Shown here: one piece after another, positions 45,082-54,402 of the stretch | How the letters are laid out: each line of letters begins with the position of its first letter | Numbering within the stretch: the stretch's first letter is position 1 | Source: Fluviicola sp. | GTDB taxonomy: Bacteria > Bacteroidota > Bacteroidia > Flavobacteriales_D > Crocinitomicaceae | Length of the DNA stretch: 64,000 nt | Assembly: GCA_002734085.1 (NCBI GenBank) | Contig: NVXV01000001.1 | Span: 74,198 to 138,197 of the forward strand | Reading direction: 5' to 3' | The notes under the pieces: model-generated | The model's input: only the letters and a program-made list of their open reading frames with translations | The model's database searches: none | Told to the model about the DNA's origin: nothing | Translations under genes and position numbers: made by a program

Positions 45082-46053
45082 TTAATCCATGGATTTTAAC
45101 GCATTCTTTGAAATTTCAACAATTTTTTCATATTGATCAGGAGATAAATCCGAATGAAAATAATTGATTGGGTTTACTTTATGTCCGTCTTTTTCAACTT
45201 CATAGTGTAGATGTGGTCCAGTGGATTTACCAGAACTGCCCATCAATGCAATTAAATCTCCTCTTTTTACTTTATCTCCTTCTTTTACTAAAAAGGAACT
45301 TAAATGAGCATATCGTGTTTTATAACCAAATCCATGGTTAATTACAATTTCTCGTCCATATCCCCAAGAGTTGTGCTCTACTTTCTCAACTACACCATCA
45401 CCTGTAGAGTAAATCTCAGTACCAACATCTGAAGTGAAATCTAACCCCCAGTGCATTTTACGTGTTCCATAAACAGGATCTACGCGCCAACCATACCCGG
45501 AGGCCATTCTTCTTAATTCCTTGTTATTAACAGGCTGAATAGCAGGCAAAGAAGCGAGTCTTAATTCTCTTTCTTTTGCCAGTTTCACAAGTTCTTTAAA
45601 TGACAAACTCTGAGCGTGCAACTTTCGCTCTACATCATCTAGCTTTTTAGCTGTTGATATTAAAATATCAGAATTAGACATCCCTTTGAGGTGCGCATAA
45701 CGATCACTACCGCCGACACCCATCATTCGCAGCTCTTCTGGAAATTCTTTAGCACCAAGAGCGGTTCTGTACAAACTCTCATCTCTTTGTTTAATAGCGT
45801 CTGCTACTTTCTCTACAACTTGCATTCGACCTTCGTATTCTTTAACGATTTGTCGCATTTCTAAAATCTCGGCTTTAAGTTTCTTCTCTTTGGGAGAGTC
45901 CAATCGGTAGGCAATAAAAAAACCAAATACAATACTCAAAACTAATGTGGGCGCGATAAATATGATTCCGCGAAGTACTCGTTCACCGATGGAACGGTCT
46001 ACTTTCTCATAGGAAAGTGTTTCTGGATTATATCTAAATTTAGTTTTTGCCAT
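45082..46053 (-). CDS. M23 family peptidoglycan endopeptidase (membrane anchored)
   Basis: 323 aa: cytosolic N-terminus, one membrane helix (about 29-48), a coiled coil (about 55-130) and a C-terminal LytM/M23 zinc endopeptidase domain (about 195-300). Zinc ligands His201 and Asp205 (MHWGLD) and His283, with His281, in GPHLHYEV are all present, so it should be active, cutting peptidoglycan cross-bridges. The gene is divergent from alaS, a common arrangement in this phylum. A minus-strand TAATTTTG box at 46074-46081 may drive it. Confidence 0.92.
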   Translation of the reverse strand: MAKTKFRYNPETLSYEKVDRSIGERVLRGIIFIAPTLVLSIVFGFFIAYRLDSPKEKKLKAEILEMRQIVKEYEGRMQVVEKVADAIKQRDESLYRTALGAKEFPEELRMMGVGGSDRYAHLKGMSNSDILISTAKKLDDVERKLHAQSLSFKELVKLAKERELRLASLPAIQPVNNKELRRMASGYGWRVDPVYGTRKMHWGLDFTSDVGTEIYSTGDGVVEKVEHNSWGYGREIVINHGFGYKTRYAHLSSFLVKEGDKVKRGDLIALMGSSGKSTGPHLHYEVEKDGHKVNPINYFHSDLSPDQYEKIVEISKNALKSMD

Positions 46054-46073
46054 TATTTACACTTAAAACATCG

Positions 46074-46100
46074 CAAAATTAGGCAAATAATCTAACTTTG
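46074..46100. promoter_or_regulatory. Divergent -7 boxes between M23 gene and alaS
   Basis: TAATTTTG on the minus strand (46074-46081) faces the M23 gene and TAACTTTG on the plus strand (46093-46100) faces alaS, both exact TAnnTTTG matches. The second predicts an alaS leader of about 140 bases. Neither has an obvious TTG at -33, so transcript mapping would be needed to confirm either. Confidence 0.45.
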
Positions 46101-46244
46101 TAGATGCATTAACAATGCTTAACAGTTAGAATACGTATTAAAGAACATAAGGTTATATGAAATAAGCCATTAGAAAATCCTATACAGAAAAGATAAATCT
46201 AATAAAGCGATTTCATGTTACCGTTAGAAATAAGTTATATACAC

Positions 46245-48857
46245 ATGAATCTAGAAGAAATTCGAAGTCAGTTTTTTGCGTTTTTTGAAGATAAAAAACA
46301 TACGCTTGTTCCATCAGCACCAATGGTCATTAAAAATGATCCAACGTTAATGTTCACGAATGCAGGAATGAATCAATTTAAAGATTACTTCTTAGGTCAT
46401 TCTACTGCCAAGGACAAACGTGTGGTTGATACTCAAAAGTGCTTACGTGTTTCTGGAAAACATAATGATTTGGAAGAGGTAGGTGTTGATACATATCACC
46501 ACACCATGTTTGAAATGCTTGGAAATTGGTCGTTTGGAGATTATTTTAAAGAACAAGCAATTGATTGGGCATGGGAACTCCTTACTGAAGTATATAAAAT
46601 TGATAAAGACTCTCTTTATGTGACCATTTTCGAAGGTGATGATAAAGACGGTGTCCCTAGAGATGGTGAATCATATAATTTCTGGAAAAAGCATATTAAT
46701 GAAGGACGGATTTTAGAAGCCAATAAAGAAGATAATTTCTGGGAGATGGGAGAAATGGGGCCATGCGGACCATGTTCTGAAATTCACGTGGATATTAGAT
46801 CTAACGAAGAAAAGGCGAAAATTGATGGCAAAACACTTGTAAATAAAGATCATCCTCAAGTTATTGAAGTATGGAATCTTGTTTTTATTCAATTCAATAG
46901 GAAAGCAGATAGTTCATTAGAAAAGCTGCCTCAAACACATGTGGACACAGGGATGGGGCTTGAAAGACTAGCGATGGTACTTCAAGGTAAACAATCTAAT
47001 TATGATATTGATTTATTTCAATCATTGATCTCTCATGTTGCTAATCGCGCTAACATTAAATATGGTGCTTCAGAGGAAACGGATATTGCAATGCGTGTAA
47101 TTGCCGATCATATTCGTGCAATTGCATTTTCAATTACTGATGGACAGTTACCCTCAAACACTGGTGCAGGTTATGTGATTAGAAGAATTCTTAGACGTGC
47201 AGTTCGGTATGGTTATCAAACACTATCACTCAGCGACCCTTTTCTTTCAGACTTGAGCAAAGTTCTGATTAAGGAAATGGGAAATGCTTTTCCCGAGTTA
47301 AAAGATCAGGCAAGCCTTATTGAAAATGTAATTCGCGAAGAAGAAATCAGCTTTTTCAATACATTGGAGCAAGGAATTAAGCGAATTAACACCATTATCA
47401 ATAACCAAAAAAAGCAAGGAAGTAATGTTATTCCTGGCGATATGGCTTTTGAATTATACGACACTTTTGGATTTCCTTTTGACTTAACTGCATTAATCGC
47501 AAGAGAAGAAAATATAAAAGTGGATGAAGTAGGGTTTGAAAAAGCACTTGAAGAACAAAAAAATCGATCTCGCGCAGCTACTTCAATCAAAACTGATGAT
47601 TGGGTAGAGCTTTTAGAAGATGATCGTGAAGAGTTTATCGGATACGACAACTTAAAAGCGGATGTGAAGTTGGTGAAGTATAGAAAAGTTGAACAAAAAA
47701 ACAAGTCGTTTTATCAACTGGTATTTAATTACACACCTTTTTACCCAGAAGGAGGGGGTCAAGTTGGAGATAGTGGTTATATCGAAGCAAACGGTGAGAA
47801 GACAACTATTTTTGATACAAAAAAAGAGAATAACCTTATTGTTCATCTGGCAAAACAATTACCTCCAGTTCCAGAAGCTAACTTCCAAGCTGTTGTTAAT
47901 ACCGAAAAACGTTTTCTTTCTACAGCTAATCATTCAAGTACACATCTACTTCACTATGCACTGCGAGAAGTACTTGGTGAGCATGTGGGTCAAAAAGGAT
48001 CATTGGTAAATCCAGATTATTTACGATTTGATTTTTCTCATTTTTCAAAAGTTACTGATGAAGAACTTGAAACAATTGAACGCAAAGTGAATGAAATGGT
48101 GCGCGCTAATATTGCTTTGGAAGAACATAGAAATGTTCCCATGTCAAAAGCTGAAGAGCTTGGAGCACTCGCATTATTTGGCGAAAAATATGGTGATGTA
48201 GTTCGTATTATTAAGTTTGGCGAATCTGTTGAATTGTGTGGTGGAACACACGTTGAAAACACTGGGAATATTGGTCTATTCAAAATCACTTCCGAATCGG
48301 CAGTAGCTTCTGGTGTTCGAAGAATTGAGGCAATTAGCAATCAAAAGGCCGAAGCGTTTATTCAGAATCAAATTGATACCCTGGATGAAATAAAAATGCT
48401 TTTCAAAAACCCTAAAGATATCAAAAAAGCAATCACTGATTTGATGGCTAAAAATGATGAGCTAAATAAAAAATTAGCTGAAATCGAAAAAGACAAAGCG
48501 AAGAACATCAAGGCTGACCTTAAGAATAAAATTTCAGAGTTAAATGGAGTTCCATTTTTAGAGGCAATTGTGCCTTTAGACGGTGGATCGATTAAAGATA
48601 TACTTTTCCAGCTCAAAAGTGAAATGGATTCTTTAGTTGCTGTAATTGGAGGGGAAAGTGAAGGTAAATGCACCTTGAGTATTTTAATTTCTGAGGATTT
48701 AGTGAACGACAAATCACTGCACGCGGGAAATATGGTAAGGAATGCTGCAAAACATATTCAAGGTGGTGGCGGTGGACAACCATTCTTTGCTACGGCAGGT
48801 GGTAAAAAACCAGGTGGACTTCAGGCAGCAATTGAAGAAGTCAAAAAAGGACTCTAA
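46245..48857 (+). CDS. alaS: Alanyl-tRNA synthetase
   Basis: About 870 aa; charges tRNA-Ala and edits mischarged Ser/Gly. Catalytic domain opens MNLEEIRSQFFAFFEDKKHT with PSAPMVIKNDPTLMFTNAGM; the editing/zinc motifs ANHSSTHLLHYAL (His-x3-His) and ELCGGTHVENTG (Cys-x3-His) are present, followed by the C-terminal coiled coil and DHHA1 domain (HIQGGGGGQPFFATAGG). I use the ATG at 46245, matching family starts; the frame opens ten codons earlier at 46215. Full length. Confidence 0.97.
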   Translation: MNLEEIRSQFFAFFEDKKHTLVPSAPMVIKNDPTLMFTNAGMNQFKDYFLGHSTAKDKRVVDTQKCLRVSGKHNDLEEVGVDTYHHTMFEMLGNWSFGDYFKEQAIDWAWELLTEVYKIDKDSLYVTIFEGDDKDGVPRDGESYNFWKKHINEGRILEANKEDNFWEMGEMGPCGPCSEIHVDIRSNEEKAKIDGKTLVNKDHPQVIEVWNLVFIQFNRKADSSLEKLPQTHVDTGMGLERLAMVLQGKQSNYDIDLFQSLISHVANRANIKYGASEETDIAMRVIADHIRAIAFSITDGQLPSNTGAGYVIRRILRRAVRYGYQTLSLSDPFLSDLSKVLIKEMGNAFPELKDQASLIENVIREEEISFFNTLEQGIKRINTIINNQKKQGSNVIPGDMAFELYDTFGFPFDLTALIAREENIKVDEVGFEKALEEQKNRSRAATSIKTDDWVELLEDDREEFIGYDNLKADVKLVKYRKVEQKNKSFYQLVFNYTPFYPEGGGQVGDSGYIEANGEKTTIFDTKKENNLIVHLAKQLPPVPEANFQAVVNTEKRFLSTANHSSTHLLHYALREVLGEHVGQKGSLVNPDYLRFDFSHFSKVTDEELETIERKVNEMVRANIALEEHRNVPMSKAEELGALALFGEKYGDVVRIIKFGESVELCGGTHVENTGNIGLFKITSESAVASGVRRIEAISNQKAEAFIQNQIDTLDEIKMLFKNPKDIKKAITDLMAKNDELNKKLAEIEKDKAKNIKADLKNKISELNGVPFLEAIVPLDGGSIKDILFQLKSEMDSLVAVIGGESEGKCTLSILISEDLVNDKSLHAGNMVRNAAKHIQGGGGGQPFFATAGGKKPGGLQAAIEEVKKGL

Positions 48858-48860
48858 ATT

Positions 48861-50144
48861 ATGGCAAAAAAACGAGTGCTTATCATCACGTATTACTGGC
48901 CTCCAAGTGGTGGTAGTGGAGTACAAAGATGGGCGTACTTCGCCAAGTATTTAGAACAGTTTGGGGTTGTTCCAATCGTTCTAACTGTAGACCCTAAAAA
49001 AGCATCTTACCCTTCAATAGACAATGATTTATTAAAAGACGTAGAGCATATTGAAGTGCATAGAACTTCTACTTTTGAACCGCTTCAGATTTATTCGCTT
49101 CTCACAACTGGCAAAAAGAAAGAAGGAATTCCTTATGGTTCGATTGAGACAAAATCAAAATCTCCGATTAAAAAATTGGGTAGATATGTCCGCGCAAATT
49201 TAATATTACCAGATGCCAGAAAATACTGGAATTCTTATGCTTTAAAAGCAGCTAGAAAATTGATACAGAACAACGAAATAGATGTTGTTGTAACTACAGG
49301 CCCTCCACATTCTACGCATTTAATTGGAGAAAAGCTAAAAACCCAATTTAATATCCCCTGGCTCGTCGATTTTAGAGATCCTTGGAGTGAGATGTTTTAC
49401 AATCAGGATTTGCCAATGACAAAAGCATCGATTAAAAAAAATGAAGACTTAGAAGTTTCTATACTAAACAAAGCTGATAAAGTGGTTACGGTCTCTCAAT
49501 ATATTGCCGATTTATTACTGAAAAAGTCCAAAAAATCTAAGAATGACATTCATATTATTGAAAATGGTTACGACGATCGATTGTTTAAGGAAAAGTATGA
49601 AAAGAAAACGCAAAACACAATAGCCTACGTAGGATATTTAGGGAAACACCATAACTACGAATTACTTGTCGAGGGACTTTCAATATTTGTAAAGCAATAT
49701 CCTGAAAACGAAATCACTTTAGAGTTAGCAGGAAACATTGAACCTGTTGTACTTGAATTATTGAAACAGAAACTCTCCATACAAATAGAGAATCACGGAA
49801 TTGTGTCACATGAAGCAGCTATTCAACTGATGCAAGAAGCACATGTTTTACTATTTACTGTTCCCAAAACAAATTATATAAAAGGCCTTATTTCTGGAAA
49901 AATATTTGAATATATCGCATCAAAAACACCCGTAATATCTTTGAATTCAGATGCCGAGGAAGCCAATAAAATTATCTCTCAATTTGATACAAACTTTGTT
50001 GTCGAAAACCCAAATGAAATGGCTTCTGCGATTAACAATTGTATTATGAATACTGGAAATAGTCAGCCAACAAATGATAAAATCTCTCAATACAGCAGAG
50101 AAAATTTAACAAGAAAACTGGGGAATATAATTAAAGTTATGTAG
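48861..50144 (+). CDS. Glycosyltransferase, GT4-like
   Basis: 427-aa cytosolic glycosyltransferase of the GT-B fold. N-terminal acceptor half: VLIITYYWPPSGGSGVQRWA, a hallmark of a Bacteroidota GT4 subgroup; VVVTTGPPHSTHLIG and WLVDFRDPWSEM. C-terminal donor half: AYVGYLGKHHNY and ISGKIFEYIASKTPVISL, containing the conserved Glu. It starts three bases after alaS, so it is expressed with it. The acceptor (capsule, LPS or glycoprotein glycan) cannot be inferred; no other glycan genes are adjacent. Confidence 0.9.
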   Translation: MAKKRVLIITYYWPPSGGSGVQRWAYFAKYLEQFGVVPIVLTVDPKKASYPSIDNDLLKDVEHIEVHRTSTFEPLQIYSLLTTGKKKEGIPYGSIETKSKSPIKKLGRYVRANLILPDARKYWNSYALKAARKLIQNNEIDVVVTTGPPHSTHLIGEKLKTQFNIPWLVDFRDPWSEMFYNQDLPMTKASIKKNEDLEVSILNKADKVVTVSQYIADLLLKKSKKSKNDIHIIENGYDDRLFKEKYEKKTQNTIAYVGYLGKHHNYELLVEGLSIFVKQYPENEITLELAGNIEPVVLELLKQKLSIQIENHGIVSHEAAIQLMQEAHVLLFTVPKTNYIKGLISGKIFEYIASKTPVISLNSDAEEANKIISQFDTNFVVENPNEMASAINNCIMNTGNSQPTNDKISQYSRENLTRKLGNIIKVM

Positions 50145-50174
50145 CCAGTTTTTGGAGCTATTGGGACAAGTTAT

Positions 50175-52838
50175 TTAATTAAAATCGAATTCTACCTCTG
50201 GATCCTCTTTTTCATTTTCCTTCTTCCATTTGTCAATTCTCTCTTGTAGTTTTGTCTTCTTTTTCTTCTTGTTTTCAGGATTAAATTCCTCCTTTATACT
50301 ATCATTTGAAAAGTCCATATAAACTTTCTCGGTCAGGTGTTTCTCCTTGTGATATTCTTGAATTGTAGTATCATTTTTATTCACACCAAACCCAGTCTTC
50401 ATTACGCTCTTAAAATCTTCTTTCGCCTCTTCTCGTTGCTCTTTTTTATCTGCTTTTTTGGCTTCTTTATCCCATTCAAACTTTGGGTCAGCTAGGTTAC
50501 CATACATTTTAAGGTATATTTTAACGCCTGTCCCATCATCGATGATCTGACCAAATTCACTGTCTCCAGAATTACTTTTCAAGTCTCTAAAACGAAAATT
50601 GAAAGAATAATCAATCGTATTGTCAAAAGCATGAGTACCTTCTAAGTTTACGTCTAATGCATTAGACTCGATACTCATTTTAGGTATCGTCAACACTCCT
50701 TTTTCAATTGTAAAAACGTTTTCAAATGTTTCGAAGTTTAAATTAAGTAGTTTCTCTTCAAAGCGATTAATGTTGGACTTTGACATTACTAATTTGGCAC
50801 TTGAACTTCTTAAACTCTCCGTGATTTCTTTAAACGTACTAACATTTATTAATGCTCCATTTGTAATCTTAACCCGTGCTTTTGCAATAAATTGATCTTT
50901 TAAATCTGTTTTTTCATAAAGATCGAAAGGACCTTTGAAATCGAGTTCAACTGCTGCCGTTCCACGAATATTATCAGCCGTTATCACTTTTTGATCGAAA
51001 TTATTCCACTCCTTAAATAAAGGTCCAAAAGACACATTATTTGATGTCAAGTACGTGTTTACCACCAAATACATGGGATACATTTCAGAAATTGTTAAAC
51101 TACCAGATACATCTGCACTTGCCGTTTTACCTTTTAGGTAAGGCACATAAATTTCTCTAGGTCTAAAATGCAACTGTCCTTGAATACTTTCATACAAATG
51201 ATTGCTATAGTTTACCTTTGATAAAGTAAGGTTTATTTTACCATCAATGTTAGAGGGCAGCAACCATGATTTAATCTTCTGCGCATTTGGGTTTGTCGTT
51301 GAAAGATCATTTAAATGGAGCTCCTTACTTTCAACAGAAGCGTCCACGACTAAAGCTCCACTATTATTAAAATAGTCCGCTATTTTGTTCAAACTACCAT
51401 CGATTACAATATCAGAATTGCCGAGTGTTATTGCTAAATCAGTAAACCCAGCATATTGATTTCGCACCGTAATCTCTCCACTTGGTATGTTAAATATGCG
51501 TGTATCGTTAGCAAAGTTTGTAGTTATGTTGCTAACAGATAGAGAGGCCCTTAAATCATAAATAGAAATATCTCTAGGGTTTACTGTTGGATTATTAAGT
51601 CGAATGTCAAAATTGCTATTGACCATGATGTTTCCACTCAACTCTCTCATTTTAAAAGGTCCGAATAAACGATGTACTGCTTTTAAATCAATTACTCCAT
51701 TTGCTTTCCCTTGAAGTTTAGGTTTTGCAAAATCTGTAATTTTCAGGTTTCCTTTGAAATCTCTATTCAAAGAGTGAAAAGCAAGTTGATCAAGCAGCAG
51801 CACTTCGGTTCCATTTCGGACTCCATTTGAATAAGACCCGTTCAATAAAATCTTGTTCAACTGAAAGCCATTATCTGACAATGAACCATTCTTTACACTA
51901 AATTCTGCATCAATCGCTGGAGATTTAGTATTTGAGATCGGCCCTTCGATATGAACATCGATATTAACATCTCCTCCGCCATTTAAACGATCCACAACAT
52001 CCAACTGCTGTAAGGTGAAATTCGTAGCAACATCAGCTAAATTCAATGATTTTGCACCACAGTAGAAATCCAAACTATCCTTTGTAACTTTTCCTTTGAT
52101 TTGAAAAGGAAGTTGGTTTATCTTTAAGTCAGCAGATTTTATTTCAAACACGTGGTTAATCTGATCCATGCCAATGGATATATCACACGAAGCCTGTTTG
52201 TTAGAAATTAGATCAAGGGACTTGTTTTTTATGGAATGAATAAGAAAGTCTGTTTTAGCAGCCATCGTAAACTGTTTCTCATTAAAAGACCCATTCAAAA
52301 TAAGTTTCTGAAAATCCGCACTGTAATCCTGACCTGTTGCTTCATTGATGTAGGTAAAATCGGTTTCAGATAGATTTATTTCTTCTAGCTTGAATTCAAA
52401 GCTTTGCGAAACGCTATCTTGAGATGATTTGATAAAGTCATAATTCACTCTTCCATCTTCAAGTATTTTAAGATTTAACTTAGCCTTTTCAATATCAACT
52501 TGGTGGACGCTATAATTCGACTCTAAAAAGTCGAATGGGTTAAAACGCAATCGTACTTTTTTTCCATAAAAAGCAGTATCAATTGTTTGTAAGGTGTCAA
52601 ATTTACTATGAACCAAGACATCATCAAATTCGAGTGACATATCGGGAAATGTTTTCCAAATGCCCACATCGATATAACCTATATGAACGCGTTTGTTTAA
52701 GTGATTATTAATTTCTTCAAGCGCATAATCTTTGATGTCATCCTTAAAAACTAGCAGCAACGCACTGATAAGTAACATCAAGCCGACGATGATGCCCACA
52801 AACCACTTCGTAATTTTAAGAATACGTCTCCACGTCAT
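50175..52838 (-). CDS. AsmA-family envelope protein
   Basis: 887 aa with a single N-terminal membrane helix (about 13-31, VGIIVGLMLLISALLLVF) and a very long beta-repeat periplasmic domain, starting with the AsmA-type LEEINNHLNKRVHIGYIDVG and SLEFDDVLVHSKF. AsmA/TamB/YhdP proteins form bridge-like conduits that move phospholipid or help outer-membrane assembly. The C-terminal 120 residues are highly charged (repeated Lys/Glu/Asp), probably disordered. An exact TACTTTTG box lies four bases before the start codon. Confidence 0.88.
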   Translation of the reverse strand: MTWRRILKITKWFVGIIVGLMLLISALLLVFKDDIKDYALEEINNHLNKRVHIGYIDVGIWKTFPDMSLEFDDVLVHSKFDTLQTIDTAFYGKKVRLRFNPFDFLESNYSVHQVDIEKAKLNLKILEDGRVNYDFIKSSQDSVSQSFEFKLEEINLSETDFTYINEATGQDYSADFQKLILNGSFNEKQFTMAAKTDFLIHSIKNKSLDLISNKQASCDISIGMDQINHVFEIKSADLKINQLPFQIKGKVTKDSLDFYCGAKSLNLADVATNFTLQQLDVVDRLNGGGDVNIDVHIEGPISNTKSPAIDAEFSVKNGSLSDNGFQLNKILLNGSYSNGVRNGTEVLLLDQLAFHSLNRDFKGNLKITDFAKPKLQGKANGVIDLKAVHRLFGPFKMRELSGNIMVNSNFDIRLNNPTVNPRDISIYDLRASLSVSNITTNFANDTRIFNIPSGEITVRNQYAGFTDLAITLGNSDIVIDGSLNKIADYFNNSGALVVDASVESKELHLNDLSTTNPNAQKIKSWLLPSNIDGKINLTLSKVNYSNHLYESIQGQLHFRPREIYVPYLKGKTASADVSGSLTISEMYPMYLVVNTYLTSNNVSFGPLFKEWNNFDQKVITADNIRGTAAVELDFKGPFDLYEKTDLKDQFIAKARVKITNGALINVSTFKEITESLRSSSAKLVMSKSNINRFEEKLLNLNFETFENVFTIEKGVLTIPKMSIESNALDVNLEGTHAFDNTIDYSFNFRFRDLKSNSGDSEFGQIIDDGTGVKIYLKMYGNLADPKFEWDKEAKKADKKEQREEAKEDFKSVMKTGFGVNKNDTTIQEYHKEKHLTEKVYMDFSNDSIKEEFNPENKKKKKTKLQERIDKWKKENEKEDPEVEFDFN

Positions 52839-52842
52839 AATA

Positions 52843-52850
52843 CAAAAGTA
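52843..52850 (-). promoter_or_regulatory. Putative -7 element (TACTTTTG) of the AsmA gene
   Basis: Exact TAnnTTTG match on the minus strand, four bases (TATT) from the ATG, the same spacing as at prfB and at the genes starting at 38649 and 54403. Confidence 0.5.
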
Positions 52851-52915
52851 ATGTAGAAAATTGCTCTGTTTTGAGCAGTTCTACATACTTATTAACGTGA
52901 TAAATTGTAAAACGA

Positions 52916-53016
52916 TACGTTAAAAAAAGAAAATTATTGAAGAGACATTAGAGGTTAGACGACAGATTAGAGGTTGTAACTCATGTCTTACTTCTAGCAT
53001 CTACCGTCTTTTTACT
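52916..53016. repeat. Intergenic low-complexity repeat between helicase and AsmA genes
   Basis: The 180-base gap holds short degenerate direct repeats: TTAGAGGTTAGACGACAG and then ATTAGAGGTTGTAAC on the plus strand, then CTTACTTCTAGCATC and TACCGTC towards the helicase end. On the minus strand it reads as purine-rich AGACGGTAGATGCTAGAAGT. No gene or terminator was seen. Such motifs are frequent between Flavobacteriales genes, but I cannot check copy number here. Confidence 0.35.
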
Positions 53017-53018
53017 CA

Positions 53019-54266
53019 TTACCCTCTAGAATAACGCTTATTTCCCTTAGGGCGATTAGAGTTTCCACCACCTTTTCCCTTATTTCGTCTCGGTTGACGA
53101 GGTTGCTTTGGTGGAATCTTGGCATCAACGTCTACGAGTGGAAACGGATGTCCATCTATTACTTTAATTTTTTGCTTGATTAACTTCTCGATGTCTTTCA
53201 AATATGGTTTTTCAGTTGCGTCACAAAAAGCAATTGCCGTTCCTTCTGCTCCTGCTCTACCCGTTCTTCCAATTCGGTGAACGTAGCTTTCAGCAACATT
53301 TGGTAATTCGTAGTTAATGACATAAGCTAATTCGTCTATATCAATACCACGTGCTGCAATATCTGTTGCCACAAGCACTCTGATTTTCCCATCTTTAAAT
53401 TGTCCTAATGCTTTTTGACGGGCGTTTTGAGATTTATTCCCATGAATAGCTGCAGCATTGACTTTGTTCTTATTTAAAATCCGTACCACTTTATCTGCTC
53501 CGTGTTTTGTTCTGGTAAAAACCAGCACTGAAGTCAACTCAGGATTCTCAAGGAGGTGCAGTAACAACTTACTTTTGTTTCCTTTATCTACAAAGTAAAT
53601 CGACTGATTAATAATTTCAGCTGTTGAAGATTTTGGTGTTACCGCAATTTCAACTGGGCGATCTAAAATTTGATTCGATAATTTAATAATTTCTGGCGAC
53701 ATCGTTGCTGAGAAAAACAGTGATTGTCTTTTTTGCGGCAAGTGTTTCAGTAATTTCTTAACATCATGAATGAATCCCATATCCAACATTCGGTCTGCTT
53801 CATCTAATACAAAATGTTCTATCTCTCTTAATGAAATATATCCTTGTTGCATTAAATCCAAAAGTCTTCCAGGAGTTGCTACTATCACATCAACACCATT
53901 CTTAAGTGATGCTGTTTGTTTTCCTTGCTTTACACCACCAAAAATCACGGTGCAATTCATATTTGTATACTTTCCGTATTCTCTAAAATTCTCACCTATT
54001 TGGATCGCTAACTCACGTGTTGGAGTAACAATCAATCCTCTAACTTTTCTTTTGTTATCGCGAGATTTACTTTTTTTAATTTGCTCCAGCATTGGAATTA
54101 CAAATGCCGCTGTTTTTCCTGTTCCCGTTTGGGCACAACCTAAAACGTCTTTATTTTCTAAAACTACTGGTATCGCTTGTGCTTGAATGGGTGTTGGAGA
54201 GGTATAACCTGTTTCATCGAGTGCTCTTAAAATCTCTGATGAAAGATTTAATTCTTTAAATGTCAT
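53019..54266 (-). CDS. DEAD-box RNA helicase, RhlE-like
   Basis: 415-aa ATP-dependent RNA helicase. Motifs in order: Q motif GYTSPTPIQAQAIP (about 19-32), Walker A AQTGTGKT (about 45-52), PTRELA, TPGR, DEAD (about 155), SAT, then in the second domain ARGIDIDELAYVINYELP and HRIGRTGRAG. The C-terminus is a short basic Arg/Gly/Lys-rich tail (PRRNKGKGGGNSNRPKGNKR) that binds RNA. RhlE-type helicases act in ribosome assembly and cold adaptation. It stands alone, with its own promoter region upstream. Confidence 0.92.
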   Translation of the reverse strand: MTFKELNLSSEILRALDETGYTSPTPIQAQAIPVVLENKDVLGCAQTGTGKTAAFVIPMLEQIKKSKSRDNKRKVRGLIVTPTRELAIQIGENFREYGKYTNMNCTVIFGGVKQGKQTASLKNGVDVIVATPGRLLDLMQQGYISLREIEHFVLDEADRMLDMGFIHDVKKLLKHLPQKRQSLFFSATMSPEIIKLSNQILDRPVEIAVTPKSSTAEIINQSIYFVDKGNKSKLLLHLLENPELTSVLVFTRTKHGADKVVRILNKNKVNAAAIHGNKSQNARQKALGQFKDGKIRVLVATDIAARGIDIDELAYVINYELPNVAESYVHRIGRTGRAGAEGTAIAFCDATEKPYLKDIEKLIKQKIKVIDGHPFPLVDVDAKIPPKQPRQPRRNKGKGGGNSNRPKGNKRYSRG

Positions 54267-54390
54267 ATATGTACTTAAAATTTATTCTACGAGAACAAAT
54301 TTATTAAGTCCTCTATATTTGATGCAAAGGTACGTTATTTAATTTGATGTTGAATTAAGTCATTGATTTCAGAAGTCTTTTGCTTTTTAA

Positions 54391-54398
54391 TACCTTTG
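54391..54398 (+). promoter_or_regulatory. Putative -7 element (TACCTTTG) next to the ATG at 54403
   Basis: Exact TAnnTTTG match with four bases (GGTC) before the ATG. No -33 TTG at normal spacing was seen (the nearest is 25 bases away). Confidence 0.5.
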
Positions 54399-54402
54399 GG
54401 TC

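Noticed and set aside
47306-47704. 132-codon minus-strand frame
   Set aside because: Shadow of alaS; Ser-rich low-complexity translation.
53770-54186. 138-codon plus-strand frame
   Set aside because: Antisense to core DEAD-box helicase motifs; no family features.
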